DNA from: Methanobacteriota archaeon | GTDB taxonomy: Archaea; Thermoplasmatota; Thermoplasmata; Methanomassiliicoccales; Methanomethylophilaceae | NCBI GenBank assembly: GCA_012719315.1 | Contig: JAAYAP010000025.1 | Coordinates: forward strand, 1-16,314 | Reading direction: 5' to 3' | DNA length: 16,314 bases | Shown: positions 1 to 6,576 of the stretch, piece by piece | How the letters are laid out: each line of letters starts with the position of its first letter | How positions within the stretch are numbered: position 1 is the first letter of the stretch | Notes under the pieces: generated by a model | Seen by the model: only the letters and a program-made list of their open reading frames with translations | Databases searched by the model: none | What the model was told of the DNA's origin: nothing | Made by a program: the position numbers and the translations under genes

Positions 1-1224
1 CTGACGAACAGGAAGGACAAGGCGTGCTACCAGTCGGTGCTGAAGCTCCTGGTGATCGTGATGATCGTCGTGGAGTCGGTGCCGCAGGTCTTCGGCTACC
101 TCGTCCCGTCCGATTCATTCACCTCGGCCCTCGGCCTCACCGGCGCCAGGGCCGCCATCGTGCTGCAGCTGTGCATCGGATCCTATCTGGTGTTCCTCTT
201 CGACGAAGTGGTGTCGAAATGGGGTATCGGCAGCGGTATATCCCTGTTCATCGCCGCGGGGGTCTCGCAGGCGGTGTTCACGGGAGCGCTCAACTGGTAT
301 CCGATCTCGTCGTCCGACGCGATGAGCCTCTCCAATCCTCCGGCGGGGACGATCCCCAAGGCCATCTACGTGTTGATGAACACCGACTCTGCGCAGATGG
401 CGGGCGGAGGCTACGAGATGATCTTCCTCGGCGAACCCAATCCGATGATCGCCCTGGTGGGGACGATCGTGATCTTCCTGGTGGTCATCTACCTGGAATC
501 CAGCCGCATCGAGCTGCCCTTGTCGCACGGCACCGCCAGAGGCGCCAGGGGCAGGTACCCGATCAAGCTGCTGTACGCCAGCAATATACCCGTCATCCTG
601 ATGTCGGCGCTGCTGGCCAACGTCAGCATGATCGCGCTGCTGCTGTACACCAACGATTTCCTGAGCGGGATCCCGCTCATCGGCGGCAACGCCGCCGTCG
701 GATCCTTCGAGGAGGGATCCACCGTCGCCTCCGGGGGTTTGGCATGGTACCTGTCGGCGCCCAACGGCCTGACGAGTTGGCTGATGCCGATCCTGGATCC
801 GGCGAATTACGGCAACGGCCATACGGCCCTGCAGAACCTCTCGCGCGTGGCCATCTACGGATCGGTCATGGTGATGGGTTCGATCATGTTCGCCAAGTTC
901 TGGGTCGAGACCACGAACCTCGGCGCGGAATCCGTCGCCAATCAGATCCAGCGCAGCGGCATGCAGATACCCGGCTTCCGCCGGGACCCGCGCGTGCTCA
1001 AGCGCGTGCTCGAACGATACATACCGACGATCACCATCATGTCGGGTGCCTTGGTCGGCGCCTTGGCCGCGGGGGCCGATATGATCGGCACCACGGGTAA
1101 CGCCTCCGGTACCGGTCTGCTGCTGGCCGTCGGCATCCTGATCCACTTCTACGAGGCCATCGGCCGCGAGCAGATGATGGAGATGAACCCGGTCATGAGG
1201 GGCTTCTTCGGAGGGGAGGACTGA
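1..1224 (+). CDS. secY: Preprotein translocase subunit SecY (5' end missing)
   Basis: The main channel subunit of the Sec translocon, which moves proteins across or into the cytoplasmic membrane together with SecE and Sec61-beta. The reading frame is already open at base 1, so the gene starts outside the window; 407 residues remain out of a usual length near 470, so roughly the first membrane segments are lost. Visible SecY signatures are the GIGSGISLFI segment, the basic cytoplasmic loop RGARGRYPIKLLYAS, FAKFWVETTNLG, and a C-terminal GTGLLLAVGI helix ending in EQMMEMNP. Many hydrophobic segments alternate with short loops. It stops with TGA one base before the next gene's ATG, so it is co-transcribed with the EMC3-like insertase gene. 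The family assignment is firm. The usual archaeal neighbour adk is not found directly downstream. Confidence 0.97.
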   Translation: MTNRKDKACYQSVLKLLVIVMIVVESVPQVFGYLVPSDSFTSALGLTGARAAIVLQLCIGSYLVFLFDEVVSKWGIGSGISLFIAAGVSQAVFTGALNWYPISSSDAMSLSNPPAGTIPKAIYVLMNTDSAQMAGGGYEMIFLGEPNPMIALVGTIVIFLVVIYLESSRIELPLSHGTARGARGRYPIKLLYASNIPVILMSALLANVSMIALLLYTNDFLSGIPLIGGNAAVGSFEEGSTVASGGLAWYLSAPNGLTSWLMPILDPANYGNGHTALQNLSRVAIYGSVMVMGSIMFAKFWVETTNLGAESVANQIQRSGMQIPGFRRDPRVLKRVLERYIPTITIMSGALVGALAAGADMIGTTGNASGTGLLLAVGILIHFYEAIGREQMMEMNPVMRGFFGGED

Positions 1225-1225
1225 G

Positions 1226-1897
1226 ATGGCCAATCCAGGCTCGCCCGGGCAGATGCAGCAGAACATGCCGGCCATGCCCAAGGGCACGATGGTCGGCATG
1301 ATGTTCGCCATGATGGTCATGATGATCGTCATGATGTTCAGGATGGAGATCGGCCAGGCGCTGAACTACGTGTTCCGCGCCATCGATTTCGACGGCCAGT
1401 CGCCGGTCTTCTCGCTCGTCATCGCGGGCACGATCATGATCACCCTGAGCACGGTCATCAGGGGTTTCATCTCCGATCCCCTGGAGCAGGCGAGGATCCA
1501 GCAGGAGCAGTCGGCGTTCAACGCCGAGATGCGGCAGGCGCGGCTGGAGAACAACCTCTTCAAGCTGAAGAAGCTCCAGGAGCAGCAGCCGGAGATGATG
1601 GCCAAGTCGATGAAGATGAGCACCGATCAGATGAAGATCATGCCCGTCACCATGATCGTCATCATGCCGATGTACACCTGGATCTACTATTTCATAAGCA
1701 ACACGGTGCCCACCGAGCTCCTGTTGATCGACATGCCCTGGGGAGTGCTGAACCTGGTCGACAAGGCGATGGGCTTCATGCCCTACTGGATCGTCATCTA
1801 CACGATGATCAGCCTGCCGATCGGCCAGTTGGAGAACAGATTCGTCCGGTACTACCTGCTGAAGAAGCGGTTGAAGGAACTGGACGCGATCCACTGA
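1226..1897 (+). CDS. EMC3/TMCO1-type (DUF106) Oxa1-superfamily membrane insertase
   Basis: A 223-residue integral membrane protein of the archaeal DUF106 family, related to eukaryotic EMC3/TMCO1 and distantly to YidC/Oxa1; members are thought to help insert membrane proteins beside the Sec channel. Visible layout: hydrophobic segment about 21-39, a second about 61-79, a charged coiled-coil about 85-122, then segments about 138-158 and 183-203 and a basic tail. The order of membrane segment, cytoplasmic coiled-coil and two closing segments is the family pattern, and the position directly after secY is the usual archaeal context. The start is set by a strong ribosome site (GGGGAGGA) in the end of secY. 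It is very methionine-rich: 29 of 223 residues, including 10 of 19 between residues 22 and 40. Biochemical role is inferred from the family. Confidence 0.9.
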   Translation: MANPGSPGQMQQNMPAMPKGTMVGMMFAMMVMMIVMMFRMEIGQALNYVFRAIDFDGQSPVFSLVIAGTIMITLSTVIRGFISDPLEQARIQQEQSAFNAEMRQARLENNLFKLKKLQEQQPEMMAKSMKMSTDQMKIMPVTMIVIMPMYTWIYYFISNTVPTELLLIDMPWGVLNLVDKAMGFMPYWIVIYTMISLPIGQLENRFVRYYLLKKRLKELDAIH

Positions 1898-1907
1898 AGG
1901 GCTGAGG

Positions 1908-2441
1908 ATGAGGATAACCATAAGCGGCCCCCCCGGGTCGGGGAAGACCACCGCCTGCCGGAGATTGTCCGAGGAACTCGGCTTGGAAGCGGTGGTCTTC
2001 GGGCAGCTCTTCCGCAGGATGGCGGCCGACAGGGGACTCTCCCTGATCGAGCTCGGGGAGCTGGCCGAGGTCGATCCCAGCATCGACGCGGCGATCGACC
2101 TCGAGATCCTCGAGGTCGCCCGCGCCAATCCCGACATCATCCTGGAGTCGCGTCTCTCCGCCCATCTGCTCTCGCGGAACGCGATCCCCGCTTTCAAGAT
2201 CTACCTGGATGCCGATCCCGAGGTGAGGATGTAGCGCATCGGCCTCCGCGAGGAAGGCTGCGAAGCCGCTGCCCGGGAGACCTTGGAACGGCAGGCGTCC
2301 GAGGCAAGACGTTATAAAGCCTACTACGGCATCGATATAGACGATCTCAGCGTGTACGACCTGGTGCTGGCGACCGACCGGATGACCCCCGAGGAGGTCA
2401 TCTGCGAGATCGCGGAGAGATCGAAGGGATTCAAATGCTGA
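1908..2441 (+). CDS. cmk: Cytidylate kinase with an in-frame TAG codon (probably pyrrolysine)
   Basis: Phosphorylates CMP/dCMP with ATP in pyrimidine nucleotide synthesis. The first 108 codons carry the P-loop GPPGSGKT (residues 7-14, Lys13) and the archaeal CMP-kinase core. Codon 109 (2232-2234) is TAG. The same frame then continues 68 sense codons to TGA at 2439-2441 and encodes the expected C-terminal half: RIGLREEG, an arginine/glutamate-rich LID-like helix, ARRYKAYYGIDIDDLS and YDLVLAT, all typical of archaeal Cmk. Read through, the protein is 177 residues, the normal family length, and its end overlaps the cbf5 start by 7 bases. As I recall family sequences, the TAG falls at a variable, often charged or lysine position in EVRxxRI. 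Stopping at TAG would remove the LID region and give a non-functional protein. Alternatives are a recent nonsense mutation (for example CAG to TAG) or a sequencing error; no frameshift or other decay is seen. Confidence 0.88.
2232..2234 (+). other. In-frame amber codon in cmk, candidate pyrrolysine site
   Basis: TAG lies between ATG (Met108) and CGC (Arg110) of cmk with the frame intact on both sides. In Methanomassiliicoccales and Methanosarcinaceae TAG is decoded by tRNA-Pyl/PylS as pyrrolysine, a lysine derivative. Pyrrolysine insertion here is inferred: the pyl genes are not in this window. Confidence 0.7.
2243..2267 (+). other. Two small tandem hairpins just after the cmk TAG
   Basis: Two short inverted repeats follow the amber codon: CCTC-CGC-GAGG (2243-2253) and GGCT-GCGA-AGCC (2256-2267), the second with a GNRA-type tetraloop. 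They begin about 9 bases after TAG, where a structure could slow the ribosome. Four-pair stems are common by chance in GC-rich coding DNA, so a role in read-through is only a possibility. Confidence 0.2.
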
Positions 2442-3436
2442 TCAAGGATCCAGATACCATCCCGGACCGATGGGGCAAGCGGCCCTCGGACCGTTCGATC
2501 GGCGAGTTGCTGCTCGCCGGCGTCATCGCCCTGGACAAGCCGCCCGGCCCCACGTCGCACCAGGTGACCGCCTGGGCCCGGGACGCGATCAAGGCGGAGC
2601 GGATCAGCCACGGCGGCACATTGGATCCCCATGTCAGCGGCATACTGCCGATCTGCACAGGCAAAGCGGTGCGTCTTACCGACATCGTGCTGTCCTCCGA
2701 CAAGGAGTACATCTGCCTGATGAGGCTCCACGCGGACCGTCCCGAGCCCCGCATCGGGGAGGTCATGGGCAGGTTCCGCGGCAGGATCTACCAGATGCCG
2801 CCGGTCAGGTCGTCGGTCAAGAGGCAGCTGAGGATCCGCACCGTCCGAGAGCTCGAGATCCTGGAGATCGACGGCAGGAAGGTGCTTTTCAGGGTCTCCT
2901 GCGATGCGGGCACCTACATGAGGACGCTCTGCACCGACATCGGCGAGGCGCTGGGATGCGGTGCGCACATGGAGGAGCTCAGGCGCACGCGCTCCGGGCG
3001 GATGACCGAGGACGGTTCCGCCACCCTGCACGACCTCCGGGACGCGTACGTGTTCTGGCAGCAGGACGGGCGCGAGCAATGGCTCAGGAGCATGGTCCGT
3101 CCCATGGAGGTCCTGGTCGATCCCCTTCCCAAGATCGTCGTCAAGCCCACGGCGGTCGACGCGGTCTGCCACGGAGCCGACCTGAGCATCAAAGGCATAC
3201 ACATGCTCGACGGGGACATCCGCCGCAACGCGCTGGTGGCGATGATGACGGCGAGAGGGGAGCTGATCGCGATCGGCCGCATGCTGATGTCGTCGGCGAA
3301 GATCATGTCCGCCGATCAGGGCAAGGCGGTCACGACCGAGCGCGTGTTCATGGACCGCGGTCATTATCCGAGGATGTGGAGATTCTCCACCGATCTCGAT
3401 CCCGTCGACGACGATGCACCGCCGCCGAGCGGATGA
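2435..3436 (+). CDS. cbf5: Archaeal tRNA/rRNA pseudouridine synthase Cbf5 (TruB family)
   Basis: Catalytic subunit of the archaeal H/ACA ribonucleoprotein, which with Nop10, Gar1, L7Ae and guide RNAs turns uridines of rRNA into pseudouridine and can also act on tRNA U55. The 333-residue product has the TruB core starting at VIALDKPPGPTSHQV (residues 30-44), the catalytic motif GGTLDPHVSG with Asp64, MPPVRSSVKRQLR (121-133), the RVSCDAGTYMRTLCTDIG segment (153-170), and a C-terminal PUA RNA-binding domain (about 232-310). Length and order match archaeal Cbf5. Its ATG at 2435 sits inside the last codons of cmk, a 7-base overlap that implies translational coupling and so requires ribosomes to pass the cmk TAG. 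This is the standard archaeal cmk-cbf5 pair. Stop is TGA. Confidence 0.95.
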   Translation: MLIKDPDTIPDRWGKRPSDRSIGELLLAGVIALDKPPGPTSHQVTAWARDAIKAERISHGGTLDPHVSGILPICTGKAVRLTDIVLSSDKEYICLMRLHADRPEPRIGEVMGRFRGRIYQMPPVRSSVKRQLRIRTVRELEILEIDGRKVLFRVSCDAGTYMRTLCTDIGEALGCGAHMEELRRTRSGRMTEDGSATLHDLRDAYVFWQQDGREQWLRSMVRPMEVLVDPLPKIVVKPTAVDAVCHGADLSIKGIHMLDGDIRRNALVAMMTARGELIAIGRMLMSSAKIMSADQGKAVTTERVFMDRGHYPRMWRFSTDLDPVDDDAPPPSG

Positions 3437-3444
3437 GGGATTGC

Positions 3445-3452
3445 TTATTATC
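3445..3452 (+). promoter_or_regulatory. Possible TATA box before the 3475 gene
   Basis: TTATTATC in a GC-rich setting just after cbf5, centred about 26 bases before the ATG at 3475, which would place transcription at or next to that codon. A ribosome-site-like GAGGGG also precedes the ATG, so read-through from cbf5 remains equally possible. Confidence 0.3.
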
Positions 3453-3474
3453 CTCCAACCCGTTGAGGGGCAGC

Positions 3475-3822
3475 ATGGCGATACCGAGGATCCTCAACAA
3501 GAAGACGGAGGTCTTCTCCGTGCGGCAGATGCGGGTCGGTGATTTCGATCCCACCAAACCGGGGTGTTACGACAACGTCAAGACCTTCCCGATCGAGGTC
3601 AGGCCCCAGAGGGCGCTGTTCTTCGAGATCGTCTCGGATGTGCCGATCTCCATCGCCTTCGCCAACAGCGACAACTCCTCCGTGTACCACAAGGAGGACA
3701 TGACCGATTTCGGATACGGTCCGATACCGACCGGCCGGAACCGGGAGATGGGCATCCTGCTGGGCGTGTACCCCGGCGACAAGGCGACGATCGACCTGGA
3801 TGTCTGGATGGAGAAGGCATGA
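3475..3822 (+). CDS. Small protein of unknown function, probably beta-rich
   Basis: A 115-residue protein that I do not recognise. It has no signal peptide or membrane segment. Alternating hydrophobic stretches such as TFPIEVRPQRALFFEIV, VPISIAFAN and MGILLGVYPGDKATIDLDVW suggest a compact beta-sandwich, perhaps a ligand- or partner-binding domain; this is inferred from composition only. The ATG at 3475 is chosen because GAGGGG lies at a normal distance before it; an upstream ATG at 3433 overlaps the cbf5 stop but would add an unconvincing 14-residue leader. The stop overlaps the next gene's start (ATGA at 3819-3822), so the two are translated together and the soluble domain may work with the membrane protein encoded downstream. 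Codon use resembles the neighbours. Confidence 0.82.
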   Translation: MAIPRILNKKTEVFSVRQMRVGDFDPTKPGCYDNVKTFPIEVRPQRALFFEIVSDVPISIAFANSDNSSVYHKEDMTDFGYGPIPTGRNREMGILLGVYPGDKATIDLDVWMEKA

Positions 3823-4919
3823 GCCACCTGGAACAGGGACGCAGAGGCAAGTACTGGAAGGACGACCTGCCCGAGGGGCTGTCGCTCGTCCGCCGTTCCG
3901 ACCGGATCGTGTCGGTCATCATGGCGGTCACCCTGGCGGTCGCCGCGATCCTCGTCGTGCGCAGCATGATGGGCGGCACGTCGCTGTACCACACCGCACC
4001 GTTGCTGACCGCCCCCTTCTTCACCTGCGGGGCGTACTACATGATACGCACCAGGCTCTGGACCTTCGTGGCCGTGGCGATCCTGATGGCCGCGGTCTAC
4101 TTTCTGGGTCTGCCCGAGGGGGTCCTGTACCTCCTGCTGTTCGTCACCGTGGGCGCCACCGGTTGCGTGGCATTGGTCAATGTCTTGCAGAGGATCATCT
4201 TCTACAGGGTCGTGCGCACGGTCGAGTACATCAACATCAAGGGCAGGCTGGGGATCTGGGACCGGGCGGTGGCGTTCATCTTCAACATCCCCGGCGATCT
4301 GGACACCAGGAACATCGTGATCGATTACGATCTGCGCCGGGACAAGCTCCCCTGGAGGGAGATGAGCGGCACGATCTCGCTGGCGCTGATGACCGGCATG
4401 CTCCTGTGGATCTACATCTCGATGAATCCCGCCTTCATCGGGAATGCCTCCGGTTACAACATACCCGTCTACGTGTTCTCGCTGGTGCTGCTGATCCCCC
4501 TGCTGGTGTTGCCCTGGTCGATCTTCAAGTCGTTGGACGTGAGGATCGAGACCAATTACCGCGACTACAGGATCTACGACGGCATCAAGGCGACCCTGAC
4601 CAGGATGGCCCTGCCAGTGTTCGCGGCGCTGATCTTCGTGATGATCGCGATCAACAACACCAGCATCTTCATCGTCCTGGCGTACATACTGACCTCGGGG
4701 ATCACCATCACCCTGGTCATCATCTTCACCTCGGTGATCTACTACGTCAGCTTCGAACCGGCGACGGTCGACGACATCAACTCCAAATGGAAGGTGTTGC
4801 GCCCGGCCCCGTTGCTCATGGGATTGGACCGGGAGGACAAGACCGATTTCGACAGGCTCCCGGGGACTCCGGTCAGGGACAAATCGGATTTCGGCAGACT
4901 GAACGTGCCCAGACGCTGA
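3819..4919 (+). CDS. Polytopic membrane protein of unknown function
   Basis: A 366-residue integral membrane protein that I cannot place in a family. After a charged N-terminus of about 28 residues there are about four hydrophobic segments (roughly 30-48, 57-75, 80-98, 101-120), a hydrophilic stretch of about 60 residues containing FNIPGDLDTRNIVIDYDLRR, then about four more (roughly 187-205, 217-238, 266-287, 290-317) and a soluble tail of about 45 residues. The tail carries the octapeptide pattern DK[TS]DF[DG]RL twice, at 340-347 and 354-361. The ATG overlaps the stop of the preceding small gene, implying coupled synthesis. It ends three bases short of the stop of the opposing gene. No transporter or enzyme motif is recognised. 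Confidence 0.85.
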   Translation: MSHLEQGRRGKYWKDDLPEGLSLVRRSDRIVSVIMAVTLAVAAILVVRSMMGGTSLYHTAPLLTAPFFTCGAYYMIRTRLWTFVAVAILMAAVYFLGLPEGVLYLLLFVTVGATGCVALVNVLQRIIFYRVVRTVEYINIKGRLGIWDRAVAFIFNIPGDLDTRNIVIDYDLRRDKLPWREMSGTISLALMTGMLLWIYISMNPAFIGNASGYNIPVYVFSLVLLIPLLVLPWSIFKSLDVRIETNYRDYRIYDGIKATLTRMALPVFAALIFVMIAINNTSIFIVLAYILTSGITITLVIIFTSVIYYVSFEPATVDDINSKWKVLRPAPLLMGLDREDKTDFDRLPGTPVRDKSDFGRLNVPRR

Positions 4920-4922
4920 GTC

Positions 4923-5351
4923 TCATTGGTACCGGGCGTTGAGACGGCCCGGCGAGCTCAGGGACTCGGCTATGGGGTTGTAGATGGCCCCGGCGGACAT
5001 CCCCGGCGTCTTGCGGATGCCGATCAGCTCGGGCTCGTCGTCGTTGGAGAAGATGATCAGGAACCGCTGTTCACGGTCTTCGACCTCGATCAGCGGGTGC
5101 TCGCTGCCAGTGACGATGCCGAGGGTCACGTCCGCCATCATCTGGATCTGCTCGGGGGTCAGGTCATCCGGCACTTCGAAGAAGAACGTGTTGTACTCGG
5201 TGGTCCCGTTGATCATGAACTGTATCTCGGACCGGTCCAGGAGCCCGGCGTACTCCTCGCGGTGCTCCTCGTCCGCAAGCTCTCCGAACATCTCCTTCGC
5301 CGTTCTCCCGATATCGAGGAAAATGGTCTTCCTGCCAAGCACCTTCCACAT
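4923..5351 (-). CDS. Conserved-looking small acidic protein, function unknown
   Basis: A 142-residue soluble acidic protein starting MWKVLGRKTIFLDIG. No family is recognised. Features seen: an N-terminal TIFLDIGRTAKEMFGEL helix-like segment, a central MINGTTEYNTFFFEVPDD strand region, EDREQRFLIIFSNDDEPE, and a proline/serine tail. The open frame continues far upstream on this strand, but that part is only the antisense of trpS. The start at 5351 is preferred over a Met at 5372 because a TATA box (5374-5381) is centred about 26 bases before 5351, so transcription should begin essentially at this ATG, giving a leaderless message; the 5372 codon would lie beside the TATA box. It is divergent from trpS and convergent with the membrane-protein gene. 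Stop is TGA. Confidence 0.78.
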   Translation of the reverse strand: MWKVLGRKTIFLDIGRTAKEMFGELADEEHREEYAGLLDRSEIQFMINGTTEYNTFFFEVPDDLTPEQIQMMADVTLGIVTGSEHPLIEVEDREQRFLIIFSNDDEPELIGIRKTPGMSAGAIYNPIAESLSSPGRLNARYQ

Positions 5352-5373
5352 GATCGCTGTGATGCGTCCCATC

Positions 5374-5381
5374 GATATAAA
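5374..5381 (-). promoter_or_regulatory. TATA box of the 5351 gene, probably leaderless
   Basis: On the minus strand this reads TTTATATC, preceded by a GAAAC element like the archaeal BRE. Its centre is about 26 bases from the ATG at 5351, the usual distance from TATA to transcription start. Confidence 0.65.
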
Positions 5382-5411
5382 CAGTTTCACTGCTGCCGTC
5401 CGATTAGAAAC

Positions 5412-5419
5412 ATTAAAAG
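5412..5419 (+). promoter_or_regulatory. TATA box of trpS
   Basis: ATTAAAAG preceded directly by a BRE-like AGAAAC. Its centre is about 35 bases before the trpS ATG at 5451, predicting a leader of roughly 9 bases. It lies back to back with, but separate from, the promoter of the minus-strand gene. Confidence 0.55.
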
Positions 5420-5450
5420 CGATGTTGCCACTACTCGTTCCGAATCGATT

Positions 5451-6572
5451 ATGGAAGAGGAATTCAAGGTCACACCGTGGGAGGTCTCGGGGGAGATAGA
5501 CTATGAACGTCTGATGCAGAATTTCGGCACGACGCCCATAGACGAGGCCCTCCTGCGCAGACTCGGCGGCTACGGCGAGCTCCACCCGATGCTGAAGAGA
5601 GGGATATTCTACTGTCACAGGGACATGAATCAGCTCCTCGACCGGTTCGACCGCGGCGAGCGGTTCTTCCTCTACACCGGGAGAGGCCCGTCTGGCAACA
5701 CCCACCTCGGGCACCTGATGCCCTGGATCTTCGCCAAGTGGCTGCAGGACACGTTCAAGGTGCCGTTGCTGTTCCAGATGACCGACGACGAGAAGTTCCT
5801 CTTCAAGGACCTGTCGCTCGACGAGACGCGCAGACTGTCGTACGACAACGCCTTGGATTTCGTGGCACTCGGATTCGACCCCGACAGCACCGAGATCATC
5901 CTGGACACGGAGAACATCCGTTCGCTCTACCCGATCGCCCTGAAGGTGGCCAAGAAGGTGACGTTCTCCACAGCCAAAGCGGTGTTCGGGTTCGACAACT
6001 CGGCGAACATCGGCGCGATCTTCTTCACTACCATCCAGGCGGCCCCGGCGTTCCTGCCCACCGAGCAATCCGGTGTGCAGACGCCCTGCCTGATCCCCTG
6101 CGGCATCGACCAGGATCCCCATTTCAGGGTGGCGAGGGACGTGGCCCCCGGGCTGGATTACCCCAAGCCCGCGATGCTCTACTGCAAGATGTTCCCCGGA
6201 CTGGGCGGAGGGGACAAGATGTCCTCATCCGATCCGATGTCGACCATCTACACGACGGACGGTCCCAAGGATGTCCGCAAGAAGGTCGGCCGTGCCTTCA
6301 CGGGCGGATGCGTCACGGTGGAGGAGCAACGGGAGAAGGGCGGCAACCCCGAGGTCTGCGCGATTTTCAAGTACAATTACTACCTGTTCGAAGAAGACGA
6401 CGGGAAGATCAACGACCTGGCCGGCAGGTGCAAACGCGGAGAGGTGCTCTGCGGGGAATGCAAAGCCGCATTGACCGATAAGATAAACCTGTTCTTGGAA
6501 GGGCATCAAGCCAGACGGGAGCAGGCACGGGAGGTCGTGGACGGCATGACCTTCGAAGGATTCGAATGGTGA
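5451..6572 (+). CDS. trpS: Tryptophan--tRNA ligase (archaeal/eukaryotic type)
   Basis: Class I aminoacyl-tRNA synthetase that charges tRNA-Trp with tryptophan. The 373-residue product has the class I signature GRGPSGNTHLGH (77-88; HLGH replaces HIGH), the MTDDEKFLF segment that follows in archaeal and eukaryotic TrpRS, and the second signature DKMSSSDP (255-262; KMSSS). A C-terminal region holds the cysteines C327, C334 and C337 in RCKRGEVLCGECK, a pattern I recall as common in archaeal TrpRS. Length fits the archaeal family. The ATG at 5451 follows a TATA/BRE pair at a fitting distance; the frame is open further upstream but that part is non-coding promoter. pheS follows after 4 bases, so both synthetases are likely on one transcript. 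Stop is TGA. Confidence 0.96.
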   Translation: MEEEFKVTPWEVSGEIDYERLMQNFGTTPIDEALLRRLGGYGELHPMLKRGIFYCHRDMNQLLDRFDRGERFFLYTGRGPSGNTHLGHLMPWIFAKWLQDTFKVPLLFQMTDDEKFLFKDLSLDETRRLSYDNALDFVALGFDPDSTEIILDTENIRSLYPIALKVAKKVTFSTAKAVFGFDNSANIGAIFFTTIQAAPAFLPTEQSGVQTPCLIPCGIDQDPHFRVARDVAPGLDYPKPAMLYCKMFPGLGGGDKMSSSDPMSTIYTTDGPKDVRKKVGRAFTGGCVTVEEQREKGGNPEVCAIFKYNYYLFEEDDGKINDLAGRCKRGEVLCGECKAALTDKINLFLEGHQARREQAREVVDGMTFEGFEW

Positions 6573-6576
6573 TCCC

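Noticed and set aside
1908..2234. cmk as a truncated 108-residue gene or pseudogene ending at TAG
   Set aside because: The same frame continues with clear Cmk sequence to a normal end and start overlap with cbf5, with no frameshift or other damage; read-through explains it better, though a point error cannot be excluded from sequence alone.
2439..2441. TGA codons as possible selenocysteine sites
   Set aside because: Every TGA considered falls at the natural end of its family or overlaps the next start; no protein continues past one.
5352..5450. Possible tRNA or small RNA in the trpS upstream gap
   Set aside because: The 99 bases hold two promoters and no cloverleaf or stable hairpin could be traced.
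4923..6122. 399-codon minus-strand open frame as one protein
   Set aside because: Bases beyond about 5372 are antisense to trpS and include the promoter region; only the C-terminal 142 codons are supported.
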